A stretch of DNA of 64,000 bases from an uncultured Eubacterium sp. (lineage in GTDB: Bacteria; Bacillota; Clostridia; Lachnospirales; Lachnospiraceae). The DNA is taken from positions 1 through 64,000 of the forward strand of contig CAKRDZ010000002.1 in NCBI GenBank assembly GCA_934316845.1, given 5' to 3'. The position numbers and the translations under genes are program-made. How positions within the stretch are numbered: the stretch's first letter is position 1; every line of letters starts with the position of its first letter. A model generated the notes under the pieces. The model did no database searches. It had not been told where the DNA came from and worked only from the letters and a program-made list of their open reading frames with translations. Positions 7,850-17,547 of this stretch are shown here, piece after piece.

Positions 7850-8605
7850 TCAAAATGAGAGCAGATCATCTAACATTTGCGCAGATTGAAATTTTTTGTC
7901 AACGTGTTTTTCAAAATAATCCTTTACAACCAGATCCAATTCCTGCATCACATGCTCTGACACGGAAAACGTGTACAGCGTCTTGACAGGGGAAGCCACA
8001 ATACGCTGTAGTATGTACGTCGTCGAACCGCTGATATGGTAAGCGCCCCTTCCGTTGTACGGTTCTTTTTCATAACACGCTTCACACAGGATGCCGGCCT
8101 TCTGCGCATGAAAATAAAACAATTCGTCTTTTCTGCCGCACTCAATGCACGCAAATAAACGGGGAGCTTCCCCGTTTAAAGCGACCAGTTTAAACTCATA
8201 AATCCGTCTTACCAGTTCACGGGAAAGGGAAGGTACTTTTAAGGCACGGAGGGACTGATATAACAATTTCAATATCTCACGCGCATCCATATTTTCCATG
8301 GTCACATATTCTGCCACTTCACAGAAATACATGCCCATGTAAATATCTTCCAATTCTTCCCGGATGTCTGAAAAATAATTTTCCACATTTACCGAAGAGA
8401 TCGTATACGAATCTCTTCCCCGGTAAAGTTCAAATTCACCGAAGGTAAATGGTTCACTTGCTGCGATCAGGGAACTTTTTGGCCGTCTTGCTCCCCTGGC
8501 AAACGCAGAAATCTTGCCGCGTTCCCGCGTTAAGATCACGACCCGCTTATCGTATTCCCCCACGGGAGTCCCCGAAAGCACCATTCCTGTCACTTTTTCC
8601 TGCAT
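7850..8605 (-). CDS. recO: DNA repair protein RecO
   Basis: Recombination mediator of the RecFOR pathway, helping RecA load on SSB-coated single-stranded DNA. The 251-residue protein has the N-terminal OB fold (VLSGTPVGEYDKRVVILTRE, then GKISAFARGARRPKS) and a C-terminal helical domain with a zinc site: CIECG near residue 151 and CEAC near residue 174. I place the start at 8605 (MQEKVTG), matching the usual RecO N-terminus; a longer frame to 8647 has no better ribosome binding site. The 5' end overlaps the yqzL-like gene by 59 bp in another frame, so the two are likely translationally coupled. This is the last gene of the era-yqzL-recO block. Confidence 0.95.
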   Translation of the reverse strand: MQEKVTGMVLSGTPVGEYDKRVVILTRERGKISAFARGARRPKSSLIAASEPFTFGEFELYRGRDSYTISSVNVENYFSDIREELEDIYMGMYFCEVAEYVTMENMDAREILKLLYQSLRALKVPSLSRELVRRIYEFKLVALNGEAPRLFACIECGRKDELFYFHAQKAGILCEACYEKEPYNGRGAYHISGSTTYILQRIVASPVKTLYTFSVSEHVMQELDLVVKDYFEKHVDKKFQSAQMLDDLLSF

Positions 8606-8750
8606 CCTGCATCTTCTCCATCTCATCCGAATAGCGGCTGCCTCCAAATGTGCTTTGGGAACGTGCCGTATGTTCCGATGAATTTACATAATTCAGATAA
8701 TCCGAAATCTTTCCGGATTGATAAAATTCATTCCAAAACTTATTGTTCAT
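8547..8750 (-). CDS. YqzL-like small protein upstream of recO
   Basis: Cytoplasmic protein of 67 residues. Its first 20 residues, MNNKFWNEFYQSGKISDYLN, follow the pattern W..F..(S/T)G.I..YL of Bacillus YqzL, which also lies between era and recO. The remaining 45 residues are polar and probably disordered, and are longer than in Bacillus. The start at 8750 has GGAGGAAGCCATT before the ATG. The last 59 bp are shared with the recO coding region in a different frame. The family assignment rests on pattern plus position, since the protein is short. Function is unknown. Confidence 0.7.
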   Translation of the reverse strand: MNNKFWNEFYQSGKISDYLNYVNSSEHTARSQSTFGGSRYSDEMEKMQDAGKSDRNGAFGDSRGGIR

Positions 8751-8855
8751 AATGGCTTCCTCCGTCGTTATTGATATTACTATTATCTCCGCATCAGAAA
8801 CCATCTATACGAGGGATTTTATTCCATCTGTAACGTTACCGGAAATCCGGAACCG

Positions 8856-9776
8856 TTATTCTTTTTTATCGTATCCGAAATTCTTCAAAAGAAAATCGCT
8901 GTCGCGCCAGTCCTTCTTTACCTTCACCCACAGTTTCAGGTTGACCTTTTTCTGAAGCATTTCTTCAATCTCGCGCCGCGCCTGCGTACCGATCTTTTTC
9001 AACATCTGTCCCTGTTTTCCGATAATGATCCCTTTGTGGGAATCCCGTTCACAGATGATCGTCGCGTCGATATCGTACATATTTTTATTGTTATGGCGGA
9101 GTTTCATCTGGTCAACCGCCACCGCAATGCCGTGCGGAATCTCATCTGCCAGCAGGCGGAGTGCTTTTTCACGGATCAGCTCCGCTACAATCTGGCGCAC
9201 CGGCTGGTCTGTCACCGTATCATCATCGTAAAATGCCGGTCCCTCTTCGAGATAACAGAACATCACATCGACAAGATGATCCACGCTTTCTCCGGTCCAC
9301 GCAGAGACCGGAACGATCTCATCAAATTCCATGATCTGCTGGTAAGCATCGATACAGGCAAGAAGCTCTTCTTTCTTCACGGTATCAATCTTATTCATAA
9401 CCAGGATCACAGGGATATGTGCCTTTTTCAACTGTTCCGCGATGTGGCGTTCGCCCTTTCCGATAAAGGTCGTCGCTTCCACCAGCCACAAGATCATATC
9501 CACTTCGTCAAACGTACGCTCTGCCACCGTAACCATGTACTCTCCGAGTTTATTTTTTGCCTTGTGGATTCCAGGTGTGTCCAGAAAGACAATCTGTCCT
9601 CTGTCGTCATGATATACGGTCTGAATCCGGTTTCTCGTCGTCTGCGGCTTATTGCTCGTGATCGCGATCTTCTGTCCGATAATGCGGTTCATCAACGTAG
9701 ACTTTCCGACATTCGGTCTTCCTACCAGCGACACAAATCCCGATTTAAACGGCTCTTTTGTTCGTTTCTCCTCCAT
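8856..9776 (-). CDS. era: GTPase Era
   Basis: Essential small GTPase that binds the 3' end of 16S rRNA and assists 30S subunit assembly. The 306-residue protein shows G1 GRPNVGKS at 19-26, G3 DTPG near residue 65, G4 NKID near residue 130 and a C-terminal KH domain with GKQGQMLKKIG. Length and order are normal. It lies 20 bp downstream of the M16C peptidase gene, and the 105-bp gap on its other side leads to the yqzL-like gene. The era-(yqzL)-recO order is conserved in Firmicutes. Confidence 0.98.
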   Translation of the reverse strand: MEEKRTKEPFKSGFVSLVGRPNVGKSTLMNRIIGQKIAITSNKPQTTRNRIQTVYHDDRGQIVFLDTPGIHKAKNKLGEYMVTVAERTFDEVDMILWLVEATTFIGKGERHIAEQLKKAHIPVILVMNKIDTVKKEELLACIDAYQQIMEFDEIVPVSAWTGESVDHLVDVMFCYLEEGPAFYDDDTVTDQPVRQIVAELIREKALRLLADEIPHGIAVAVDQMKLRHNNKNMYDIDATIICERDSHKGIIIGKQGQMLKKIGTQARREIEEMLQKKVNLKLWVKVKKDWRDSDFLLKNFGYDKKE

Positions 9777-9796
9777 CTGCTGCTCCTTTCCTTCGT

Positions 9797-12718
9797 TTAT
9801 AACGTCTCAATGCAGCCAAATAATTCCGCATTTTCTTTTACTTTTTCTTCATTTCCAAGAACGCAGATCCTGCCATCTGCCAATAACGCGTCGACCATAT
9901 CAGCAGCGCGGCGAATATCTTCTACTGATGTAGAAAGAATTTCATCTCTTTCCTTCTGGACATCTTCCACTTTCATATCGGAAAAATACGCTCCCATGGA
10001 ACGGCTTCCTTTGGTACGCGGTGTCAATGGCGTATCGATCGCACTGATCGTACCGATAATGGATTTTGTCATCTCACGTTCTTCTGCTTCGTAAGACCGC
10101 AGATATTCTGCCACCTTTTTGTACGTTTCGTTGGTCTCTGCCAGTTTTGGATCACGGTAAGATACAAAATATCCGTCTCCCGAACTTGGGAATCCACACA
10201 TAACGCCATAAGCACCGCCTTTGACACGTACTTCATTCCACAGAAATCCATAACTGAGCATGGCACGTACAACACGGTAAGAACCGTGGTATGGGACACC
10301 GCGTTCCACAAAATTTCCGCTGCGTGCCACATACTGTACCTGTCCTGCCGTCTTGAATCCCTCATTCTGCTGCCTGTCATCAAAGGAGATCTGCGGCTTA
10401 ATATTTCCAGTTTCTTCCAGTTTTTCTGGCATTTTTTCTGCAAAATTCACAAACGCTTTTTCAAATCCGTCATAGGCATCCTTGGCACAGGTAATTCCCG
10501 CCATCATCTTATCCTTTGTAAAGATCTTCTGCATAAGCATTCTCAGGATGGCGATCGTATTGTCTTTATATTCGTCAAAATTGTCATTTAACTGCTTTAA
10601 GAATCGGTAGTACGAAATTCCATTCATCGCCTCGTCGTATTTTCCCATCCGGGAACCATACGAAAGAGCACGGTTGACTGCCGTACTGTGTCCGGCAGAG
10701 ATCAGTCTCATATACAATGCTGATGCATTCTCACTTACGATCTCTTTCAGACGCTTTTCATCATCCAGATGCGACGTTTTCAATGCCTCGTCCAGCAGTT
10801 CCAATACTTTTCCCGTCTTTTCCTCAAATACTTTCGTGCGGAAGATCATAAATGCCTTATATTCTTTCGGCTGTTTGTATTTACGCGCCAGCAGCGTATC
10901 AAACGTGAAGTCACCTGCATTTTGCAGAATTTCATTGGAAAATGCCAGTTTGTCATGCAAATCGGTATCCACGCAGCCGATCAGCGATGTCAACAGGCTG
11001 ATATACGGCGCATATTCCGACAGAAGCGGTTTGATATCAAAGTATAAGTCAATATAATAAATTCCATTGGTAAAATAGTCGTGGTGAAGAACCTTGGTTC
11101 CCATTACGTCTTTTTCAATATTGGAAAATGGAAGGGCTTTCTTTCCGATGTCTTCGCGGGACAATAACGGTATCTTTTCCAGATCTTCTTTTGGTGTCGG
11201 TTCTTCCTGATAACGGGTCAGTTCTTCTGTCTCGCGCACAAGATTTTCCTTTTCTTCCCGGGAAAGCGTATCAAAATACGTCTGGCATTTTTCTGCCTCC
11301 GCGCGGTCCTGCTCCGCGGTAAGACCCATTTTCGGTGCTGCCGTCACGACAGAACGGTGCGTATTATCCAGAAGATACGTCTGGATCAGCGATTCAAAAT
11401 ATCCCTCTTCCATCTTCTCACGGAGACGTTTGAATGTATCGTTGGCGCTGATGTGGATAAACGGCTTTTCGCTGTCATAAAGCCAGCTGTCAAACATCTG
11501 GAGTCCATACATCAATCCTTTCGGATACGAACCAAAATCCGCCTCACGGTAACGGAACTCAAGGGCATTGAGTCCGGCATTCAAAGAATCTTTATTGATT
11601 CCCTCTTTTACGAGTTTTTCCAGTTCTTCGCGGATGATTTTTACAAATTCTTCCTTTTTTGACACTTCCGTATTTTTCGCAATGATTGAGAAAAACGGCT
11701 GACAGATGCTCTCTTCAAAGAAGCTGATGATCTCGCTTCCGATGCCCGCATCGACAAGTGCCTGTTTGACCGGCGCACCCACCCCCTGGATCAGCACATA
11801 ATTCAACACCTGAAAGGCAATGTAAAGATCGCGGTCAAGCGAATTACCGGTTACGGCATTGTAACTGATGTAGGATTTATCTATATCAGATTCGCCTTCG
11901 GCAAGCGAATAAAAAGCCTCGACCTCTGCCGGCTCCGCAAACGCCTTCTGCGGTTTGATCTCCGAATCCACTTTCAGATAGTCAAAATGGGACAGGTATT
12001 TTTCATCCATCCACATCAGTTTTTCTTCCAGATCCATATCGCCGTAAAGGTAAATATAACTGTTGGAAGGGTGGTAGTATTTGCTGTGGAAGTCAAGGTA
12101 ATCCTCATAGGTCAGATCCGGAATATCGACCGGATCTCCGCCGGATTCAAATCCATAACTGGTATCCGGATACAAGGACTGCTGGATCTTTCTCTCGATC
12201 AGCTGCTCCGGAGAAGAAAAGACTCCCTTCATCTCATTAAATACAACACCGTTATAGGTCAAAGGTCCATCGACGGAATCCAGATGGTAGTGCCAGCCCT
12301 CCTGCTTAAAGATCTTCTCTTCATTGTAAATATTTGGATAAAACACGGCATCCATATATACATGCATCAGATTCTGAAAATCCTTATCATTGCAGCTTGC
12401 TACCGGATAAACGGTCTTATCCGGATAGGTCATGGCATTTAAAAACGTGTTCAACGATCCCTTCGCCAGTTCAATAAACGGATCTTTTACCGGAAACTCT
12501 TTCGATCCGCAGAGTACCGTATGTTCTACAATATGCGCTACACCTGTAGAATCTTTCGGCGGAGTGCGGAATCCGATGGAAAATACCTTATTGTCGTCCG
12601 TCGTCTCGATCGCTGCGACTTTGGCTTTGGTTCTGTCATGTTCCAGAAGATATCCTGTCGCGTCTAATTCTTTCAATTCCTGTTTCTGTAAGATCGTATA
12701 ACCTTTTACCTGTTTCAT
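9797..12718 (-). CDS. M16C family zinc peptidase, presequence-protease-like
   Basis: Large two-halved metallopeptidase of 973 residues, resembling PreP/Cym1 and the bacterial insulinase-like enzymes. The inverted zinc motif HxxEH is seen at residues 62-66 in AHIVEHTVLCGS, followed by KDPFIELAKGSLNTFLNA, which is typical of M16C. The C-terminal half is inactive-like but conserved (GAYGVMCGFPSSGDGYFVSYRDP). There is no signal peptide, so it probably degrades peptides in the cytoplasm. It sits between glgB (15-bp gap) and era (20-bp gap) and is presumably co-transcribed; the functional link to its neighbours is not clear. Confidence 0.92.
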   Translation of the reverse strand: MKQVKGYTILQKQELKELDATGYLLEHDRTKAKVAAIETTDDNKVFSIGFRTPPKDSTGVAHIVEHTVLCGSKEFPVKDPFIELAKGSLNTFLNAMTYPDKTVYPVASCNDKDFQNLMHVYMDAVFYPNIYNEEKIFKQEGWHYHLDSVDGPLTYNGVVFNEMKGVFSSPEQLIERKIQQSLYPDTSYGFESGGDPVDIPDLTYEDYLDFHSKYYHPSNSYIYLYGDMDLEEKLMWMDEKYLSHFDYLKVDSEIKPQKAFAEPAEVEAFYSLAEGESDIDKSYISYNAVTGNSLDRDLYIAFQVLNYVLIQGVGAPVKQALVDAGIGSEIISFFEESICQPFFSIIAKNTEVSKKEEFVKIIREELEKLVKEGINKDSLNAGLNALEFRYREADFGSYPKGLMYGLQMFDSWLYDSEKPFIHISANDTFKRLREKMEEGYFESLIQTYLLDNTHRSVVTAAPKMGLTAEQDRAEAEKCQTYFDTLSREEKENLVRETEELTRYQEEPTPKEDLEKIPLLSREDIGKKALPFSNIEKDVMGTKVLHHDYFTNGIYYIDLYFDIKPLLSEYAPYISLLTSLIGCVDTDLHDKLAFSNEILQNAGDFTFDTLLARKYKQPKEYKAFMIFRTKVFEEKTGKVLELLDEALKTSHLDDEKRLKEIVSENASALYMRLISAGHSTAVNRALSYGSRMGKYDEAMNGISYYRFLKQLNDNFDEYKDNTIAILRMLMQKIFTKDKMMAGITCAKDAYDGFEKAFVNFAEKMPEKLEETGNIKPQISFDDRQQNEGFKTAGQVQYVARSGNFVERGVPYHGSYRVVRAMLSYGFLWNEVRVKGGAYGVMCGFPSSGDGYFVSYRDPKLAETNETYKKVAEYLRSYEAEEREMTKSIIGTISAIDTPLTPRTKGSRSMGAYFSDMKVEDVQKERDEILSTSVEDIRRAADMVDALLADGRICVLGNEEKVKENAELFGCIETL

Positions 12719-12733
12719 ATTGCTTTATTGCCC

Positions 12734-14998
12734 TCATTTCTTCTTTCTTTTACGATTTACCGGCTGCTCCGGCTGATAACTGAAAATCTGGATCGCGGTC
12801 GGAGCCAGCGTAAACGTGATACTCTGCTCCATACCATCCATTTTTTCCTTTTTGCTGTTTTTTAAACGCGGATTGGTATGATTTTCGCCACCATACACGA
12901 TCGCATCACTGTTTAAGATCTCTTTATATTTTCCGGAATACGGTACGCCTAACTTAAATTCGGAGTAACAAACCGGAGTGAAATTGCACACGACAAGCAG
13001 TTTTTCATTTTCTGCTTCGCGCATAAAAGCTATGACGCTGTGATCGGCATCTAACATACTGACCCACTCAAATCCGTCCGGGATCTCATCCCATGCATAC
13101 ATTGCCGGATGTGCCTTATAAAATTTCCACAGATCTGCGACAAAGTCCTGGAGCATACGATGGGATGATTTTACCTGGATCACTTCGCCGGTACCGCTTG
13201 CCATCGCTTTCCCGTCCGCAAGCAGATTCCAGTCGAGTCCCCGCTCTTCGCTCCATTCGCTGATCTGTCCGAAATCCTGTCCCATAAACAATAACTTTTT
13301 GCCGGGATGTGCTGCCATATAACCAAAGCTCTGGCGCAGTCCCGCAAGTTTCTGTGCCGGTGTTCCCGGCATCTTCTGGTACATGGATCCCTTCATATGT
13401 ACGACTTCATCGTGGGAAAATACAAGCATAAAATTTTCCGAATACTGGTAAACCATACTAAATGTGATCATGCCATGACGGCCTTTTCGAAAAAGCGGAT
13501 CCGTCTTAATGTATTCGAGATAATCATTCATCCAGCCCATATTCCATTTAAAGTCAAATCCCAGACCGCCTTCTTCGACATTTCCGGTTACCATCGGCCA
13601 CGCCGTCGATTCTTCTGCGATCGAAAGGCTTCCGTCCCTGCGGTCTTTGATCTTTTGATTCAATTTCTTTAAAAATTCGATGGCTTCAAGATTTTCGTTG
13701 CCGCCATACATATTGGCGATCCATTCCCCATCCTGCTTGCCATAATCGAGATAAAGCATGGAAGCTACTGCGTCGAGGCGAAGTCCGTCTGCATGATACT
13801 GTTCCAGCCAGAACAGCGCATTGGCGATAAGGTAATTTGCCACCTGCGGACGGCCGTAATTGTAGATCAGCGTTCCCCAGTGGGGATGTTCTCCCTGCCG
13901 TTTATCAAGATGTTCATACAGACATGTGCCGTCAAAACGTCCCAGTCCGTGTTCATCTTTCGGAAAATGTGCCGGAACCCAGTCTAAGATCACGCCAATC
14001 CCTGCCTGATGCAGATGATCGACAAAATACATAAAGTCTTCCGGCGTTCCATAACGCGACGTCGGTGCATAATACCCGATGACCTGATAGCCCCAGGAGG
14101 CATCCAGCGGATGCTCCATAACCGGCATGAGTTCCACATGTGTATATCCCATTTTTTTACAATAGTCAACGGTCTTTTCTGCCAGTTCCCGGTAGGTATA
14201 AAAACCACCACCCATCGGTTTTTCAAACGATCCGAGGTGCATCTCATAAATGACCATCGGCTCTTTTTTCCAATCGGTCTGTTTTCTCTTTTTCAGCCAG
14301 TCCGCGTCCTGCCACTCGTATTCGTCAATGCTCCAGACAATGCTTGCACTCGCCGGGCGTTTTTCCGCATAAAATCCATAAGGATCGGCTTTCATCACCG
14401 TTTTTCCGTCGTATCCGTGAACTTCATATTTGTAGATATCGCCATCGCCGACTTCCGGTACAAACAATTCAAAAATACCGCTTTCCAGACGGCGCATCGG
14501 ATGAAGTCTGCCATCCCAGTTGTTAAAATCACCGACGACACTAACACTCACCGCATTGGGTGCCCATACCGCAAACCACGTACCGGCATACCCTGCCACC
14601 TGTCCCGGATGCGCTCCGAGTTTGTCGTAGATCCGGTCATGCTCCCCGTTTGCAAACATCACTTCATCCATCGCATCCACATAATGATCGACCGTGTAAC
14701 TGTCAATAATTTCCATTTTTCCGGTTTTGTACTGCACCTGATACGTATACTCCGGTATCTTTTTTCCCGCCGTCAGCGCTGCAAAATAACCGCAGTTGTC
14801 CATTTTTTTCATAATGACCGTTCGGCTTTTTCCCTTGATCTTGATCAGTACTTTATCGGCATCCGGAAAAAAGCAGCGAAATAAAATTCCGTCTTCGACT
14901 GCCACTGCGCCCAGAACGTCTTCGACATTCCGGCATTCCGCATATTCAAGATCTTCGATCTTCGGCCAGTCCATATAATCTTCCAGTTTCTTTTTCAT
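12734..14998 (-). CDS. glgB: 1,4-alpha-glucan branching enzyme
   Basis: Introduces alpha-1,6 branches into glycogen. The 754-residue protein has an N-terminal beta-sandwich, a CBM48 domain (WAPNAVSVSVVGDFNNWDGR), the GH13 barrel and a C-terminal beta domain. Catalytic residues are seen as Asp in LRLDAVASMLY (about 410), Glu in SIAEESTAWP (about 462) and Asp in FSHDEVVHMKGS (about 530). The C-terminus is basic (NRKRKKK). The start at 14998 is preceded by AAAGGAGATATTT. No other glycogen gene (glgA, C, D or P) is in the window, so it is a detached glg gene inside a housekeeping operon. Confidence 0.97.
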   Translation of the reverse strand: MKKKLEDYMDWPKIEDLEYAECRNVEDVLGAVAVEDGILFRCFFPDADKVLIKIKGKSRTVIMKKMDNCGYFAALTAGKKIPEYTYQVQYKTGKMEIIDSYTVDHYVDAMDEVMFANGEHDRIYDKLGAHPGQVAGYAGTWFAVWAPNAVSVSVVGDFNNWDGRLHPMRRLESGIFELFVPEVGDGDIYKYEVHGYDGKTVMKADPYGFYAEKRPASASIVWSIDEYEWQDADWLKKRKQTDWKKEPMVIYEMHLGSFEKPMGGGFYTYRELAEKTVDYCKKMGYTHVELMPVMEHPLDASWGYQVIGYYAPTSRYGTPEDFMYFVDHLHQAGIGVILDWVPAHFPKDEHGLGRFDGTCLYEHLDKRQGEHPHWGTLIYNYGRPQVANYLIANALFWLEQYHADGLRLDAVASMLYLDYGKQDGEWIANMYGGNENLEAIEFLKKLNQKIKDRRDGSLSIAEESTAWPMVTGNVEEGGLGFDFKWNMGWMNDYLEYIKTDPLFRKGRHGMITFSMVYQYSENFMLVFSHDEVVHMKGSMYQKMPGTPAQKLAGLRQSFGYMAAHPGKKLLFMGQDFGQISEWSEERGLDWNLLADGKAMASGTGEVIQVKSSHRMLQDFVADLWKFYKAHPAMYAWDEIPDGFEWVSMLDADHSVIAFMREAENEKLLVVCNFTPVCYSEFKLGVPYSGKYKEILNSDAIVYGGENHTNPRLKNSKKEKMDGMEQSITFTLAPTAIQIFSYQPEQPVNRKRKKK

Positions 14999-15025
14999 AA
15001 ATATCTCCTTTCGAATGTGCGTCCG

Positions 15026-15694
15026 TTATTCCTCATACCATTCGACGATCTCTTCTCCATTTTCGGTATAACGCTTCTCCGCCTTTGGCATATATTTTTT
15101 CAACAGATGTTCCATCGGGAAGGTATACAGGAAAGATCCCAATCCCGGTACAAACAGCAAAAGGATCGGCAGCTGTACACGAAATCCCGCATAAATTCCA
15201 AATCCTGCCACAAACAAAATTGCCACAAAGCACAGGGTATGCAGGAAATGACGAAATGACATGTACAGGGCATAACGCAGGATCCCTCTTACATTCATAT
15301 TAAAACGTGACAGCAGGCAGAATGCATAACTGGCAACACAGGTCACAATAAACGCAAGCGCAATATACGCACCCACCAGATATCCGCCCGCCGCATTTGA
15401 CGTATTAAAGGTTGTCAAGTTGAAATACAACAAGCCATAAATCGCTGCAAATATGAGCCAGATCAATGTCGCCGGCTTAAAATTCAGTTTAAAACTGTGC
15501 CAGAACTCCGACCATACGTAACCCCTGTCCTTCCGGAGTACCTTCGCACTGACATAATAAAGTGATGTCGTCGCTGCACCGATTGTCACGAGCGGCACAC
15601 AGAATACAACATAGATCAGGCTGAGCCAGCCAATATCAAATAATTTTGACAAAGCCCTCATAAGCGGGTTATTTACATTAAACAAACGATCCAT
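15026..15694 (-). CDS. YesL family membrane protein (DUF624)
   Basis: Membrane protein of 222 residues with five or six hydrophobic helices, recognised as the YesL/DUF624 family from its start (MDRLFNVNNPLMRALSKLFD) and the segment TSLYYVSAKVLRKDRGYVWSEFWHSFK, split here for length: TSLYYVSAKVLR then KDRGYVWSEFWHSFK. Family members often accompany carbohydrate uptake genes, but the function is unknown. The C-terminal tail is charged (EKRYTENGEEIVEWYEE). It lies 27 bp upstream of glgB and 28 bp downstream of the DUF1015 gene, within one probable operon. Confidence 0.85.
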   Translation of the reverse strand: MDRLFNVNNPLMRALSKLFDIGWLSLIYVVFCVPLVTIGAATTSLYYVSAKVLRKDRGYVWSEFWHSFKLNFKPATLIWLIFAAIYGLLYFNLTTFNTSNAAGGYLVGAYIALAFIVTCVASYAFCLLSRFNMNVRGILRYALYMSFRHFLHTLCFVAILFVAGFGIYAGFRVQLPILLLFVPGLGSFLYTFPMEHLLKKYMPKAEKRYTENGEEIVEWYEE

Positions 15695-15722
15695 TCTTTT
15701 TCTTCCTTTCTTCGCTTAGCAC

Positions 15723-16961
15723 TTAAATCTCATGGATAAACAATCCACTTCGTAATTTGGGTTCAAACCAGGTTGACTTTGGCGGCATCAGAAGTTCCTG
15801 ATCGGCAACATCAAACAATTCCGTGATTGACGTCGGATACATGGAAAAGGAAATCTTCATATCCGAATCCGCTCTTTTTTCGAGTTCGGAAAGTCCTCGG
15901 ATTCCTCCGATAAAATCAATTCTCTGATCCGTTCTCGGATCTCCGATTCCAAGAACCGGTCCGAGCAGATAGTCCTGAAGTACGGAAACATCAAGGCTTC
16001 CTACCGCATCTTTTCCTTCAAAAAGTTCCGGCTTGGCAGTCAGATGATACCACTGTCCCTCGGTATACATTCCAAACGTCCCTTTCTTCTCCGGGCGAAC
16101 CTGTCCCTCTGCTTTTTCTACAATAAAGTTGTTGCCAATTTCTTCCAAAAACTTTTCCAAACTTCTTCCATTCAGATCCTTTACCGTACGGTTATAATCA
16201 AGAATACGAAGTTCGTCGTGTGGGAACAATACCGAAAGGAAATAGTTAAATTCTTCTTCCCCGGTATATCCGGGATTTTCTTTTCTTCTCTTCAATCCCA
16301 CTTTGACTGCGGAAGCCGCGCGGTGGTGACCGTCGGCAATATAAATCTGGTCAATCTTCTGAAATGCCTTGTAAATCGCATCTACGTCTTCTTTTTTTGC
16401 GATCTTCCATACGCGGTGTGTGATACCGTCTACCGCCGTAAAATCGTAAATCGGCGTCTCATTTTCCACATATGCAGCCACGATATCGTGAATGCTCTTG
16501 TCCGAACGGTAAGCCAGAAAGATCGGACCGGTCTGTGCAGAACACGTATCCACATGGGTGATACGGTCAATCTCTTTGTCTTCTCTCGTATTTTCATGTT
16601 TTTTAATGACATGATTCATATAATCATCTACAGAAGAACAGGCAGCCAGTCCGGTCTGCGGACGGCCATCCATCACCAGCTGGTAGATATAATAACTGCG
16701 GTCCTCGTCCGTAATATATACGCCTTCCTGCTTGTCCTTTTGCAAAAGTTCTTTTGCCTTCTCATATACTTCCGGCGCATACGTATCCACGCTGTCATCA
16801 AAATTCGTCTCTGCGCGGTCAATTTTTAAAAATGACAACGGTTCTCTCTGCACCTCTTCTTTTGCTTCCTGCCGGTTATAAACGTCATATGGGAGTGCTG
16901 CCACGCGGGATACCAGTTCCTCTGCCGGGCGCACACATACAAATGGTCTGATCTCTGCCAT
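15723..16961 (-). CDS. DUF1015 family protein
   Basis: Cytoplasmic protein of 412 residues in the DUF1015 family, which has no firmly established biochemical role. Recognisable segments are the start MAEIRPFVCVRPAEELVSRVAALPYDV (first part MAEIRPFVCVRP), the central IADGHHRAASA motif near residue 213 with a paired histidine, and the C-terminal LMPPKSTWFEPKLRSGLF. The start at 16961 has AGGAGGACATT before the ATG. It is the first gene after a strong promoter and leads the run DUF1015-yesL-glgB-M16C-era. Confidence 0.85.
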   Translation of the reverse strand: MAEIRPFVCVRPAEELVSRVAALPYDVYNRQEAKEEVQREPLSFLKIDRAETNFDDSVDTYAPEVYEKAKELLQKDKQEGVYITDEDRSYYIYQLVMDGRPQTGLAACSSVDDYMNHVIKKHENTREDKEIDRITHVDTCSAQTGPIFLAYRSDKSIHDIVAAYVENETPIYDFTAVDGITHRVWKIAKKEDVDAIYKAFQKIDQIYIADGHHRAASAVKVGLKRRKENPGYTGEEEFNYFLSVLFPHDELRILDYNRTVKDLNGRSLEKFLEEIGNNFIVEKAEGQVRPEKKGTFGMYTEGQWYHLTAKPELFEGKDAVGSLDVSVLQDYLLGPVLGIGDPRTDQRIDFIGGIRGLSELEKRADSDMKISFSMYPTSITELFDVADQELLMPPKSTWFEPKLRSGLFIHEI

Positions 16962-16979
16962 AATGTCCTCCTGTAAAAA

Positions 16980-17013
16980 AATAATCTACTACTAAAAAAA
17001 ATAATCTACTACT
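16980..17013. repeat. Direct repeat in the DUF1015 leader
   Basis: The sequence ATAATCTACTACTA occurs at 16981-16994 and 17001-17014, 20 bp apart and separated by an A run (a T run on the transcribed strand). It lies between the promoter -10 box and the ribosome binding site, so it is part of the 5' untranslated RNA. Confidence 0.8.
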
Positions 17014-17042
17014 AGTATAGCGAATCTTGTCAAAGAAAACAA
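17014..17042 (-). promoter_or_regulatory. Promoter of the DUF1015-yesL-glgB-era run
   Basis: On the minus strand TTGTTT (17042-17037), a 17-nt spacer and TATACT (17019-17014). It is the only clear promoter I see for the next 8 kb of co-oriented genes. Confidence 0.75.
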
Positions 17043-17125
17043 GTACTTCAAAAATACTTTACACTTCATTCATATTCTTTTCGAAAATTGAGATAATAAC
17101 ACCATCACGAAAAAAGGAGATTTTT

Positions 17126-17521
17126 ATGAAACTATCGGAAACACCTAAAAATTTTGTAAAATGCGGCCTCTGCGGCTGGGGATTTGAATGCATCTGGACC
17201 GGGCTTCATTCTGCCCTGAAAAAGGGAGAGAAAAAATGCTTATGCCGGACATCCCTCTGGATGTTTCCCATCTATGGCATGGCCTGTCTCATCCAGCCGA
17301 TGCACCGGCTCCTGAAAAAGAAAAACATACTGGTACGCGGAACCATGTATACGATCTGTATCTTCTGTGCCGAATACGGCACCGGAAAATGGTTAAAAAA
17401 GAACCACTGCTGCCCGTGGGACTACAGTGATTCTAAATGTAATATCGAGGGCGTCATCCGTCTGGACTACGCACCGCTCTGGTTTCTTGTCAGTTTGTTT
17501 TATGAACACTTAGTAGATTAA
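17126..17521 (+). CDS. CmpB-like putative ABC-transporter-type membrane protein
   Basis: Membrane protein of 131 residues resembling the 'putative ABC transporter type IV' family (ABC_trans_CmpB). Two or three hydrophobic segments are visible (about 46-58, 69-84 and 116-128). The C-terminal GVIRLDYAPLWFLVSLFYE fits the conserved end of that family. Seven of the residues before position 105 are Cys, which is unusual. There is no ATPase gene next to it, so a transport role is only a family label. The start at 17126 is preceded by AAAAAGGAG; the frame is open upstream to 17027 but overlaps the opposite promoter. It is convergent with epsC. Confidence 0.65.
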   Translation: MKLSETPKNFVKCGLCGWGFECIWTGLHSALKKGEKKCLCRTSLWMFPIYGMACLIQPMHRLLKKKNILVRGTMYTICIFCAEYGTGKWLKKNHCCPWDYSDSKCNIEGVIRLDYAPLWFLVSLFYEHLVD

Positions 17522-17547
17522 GACAGGTTACCCGCACCAACACCGGT

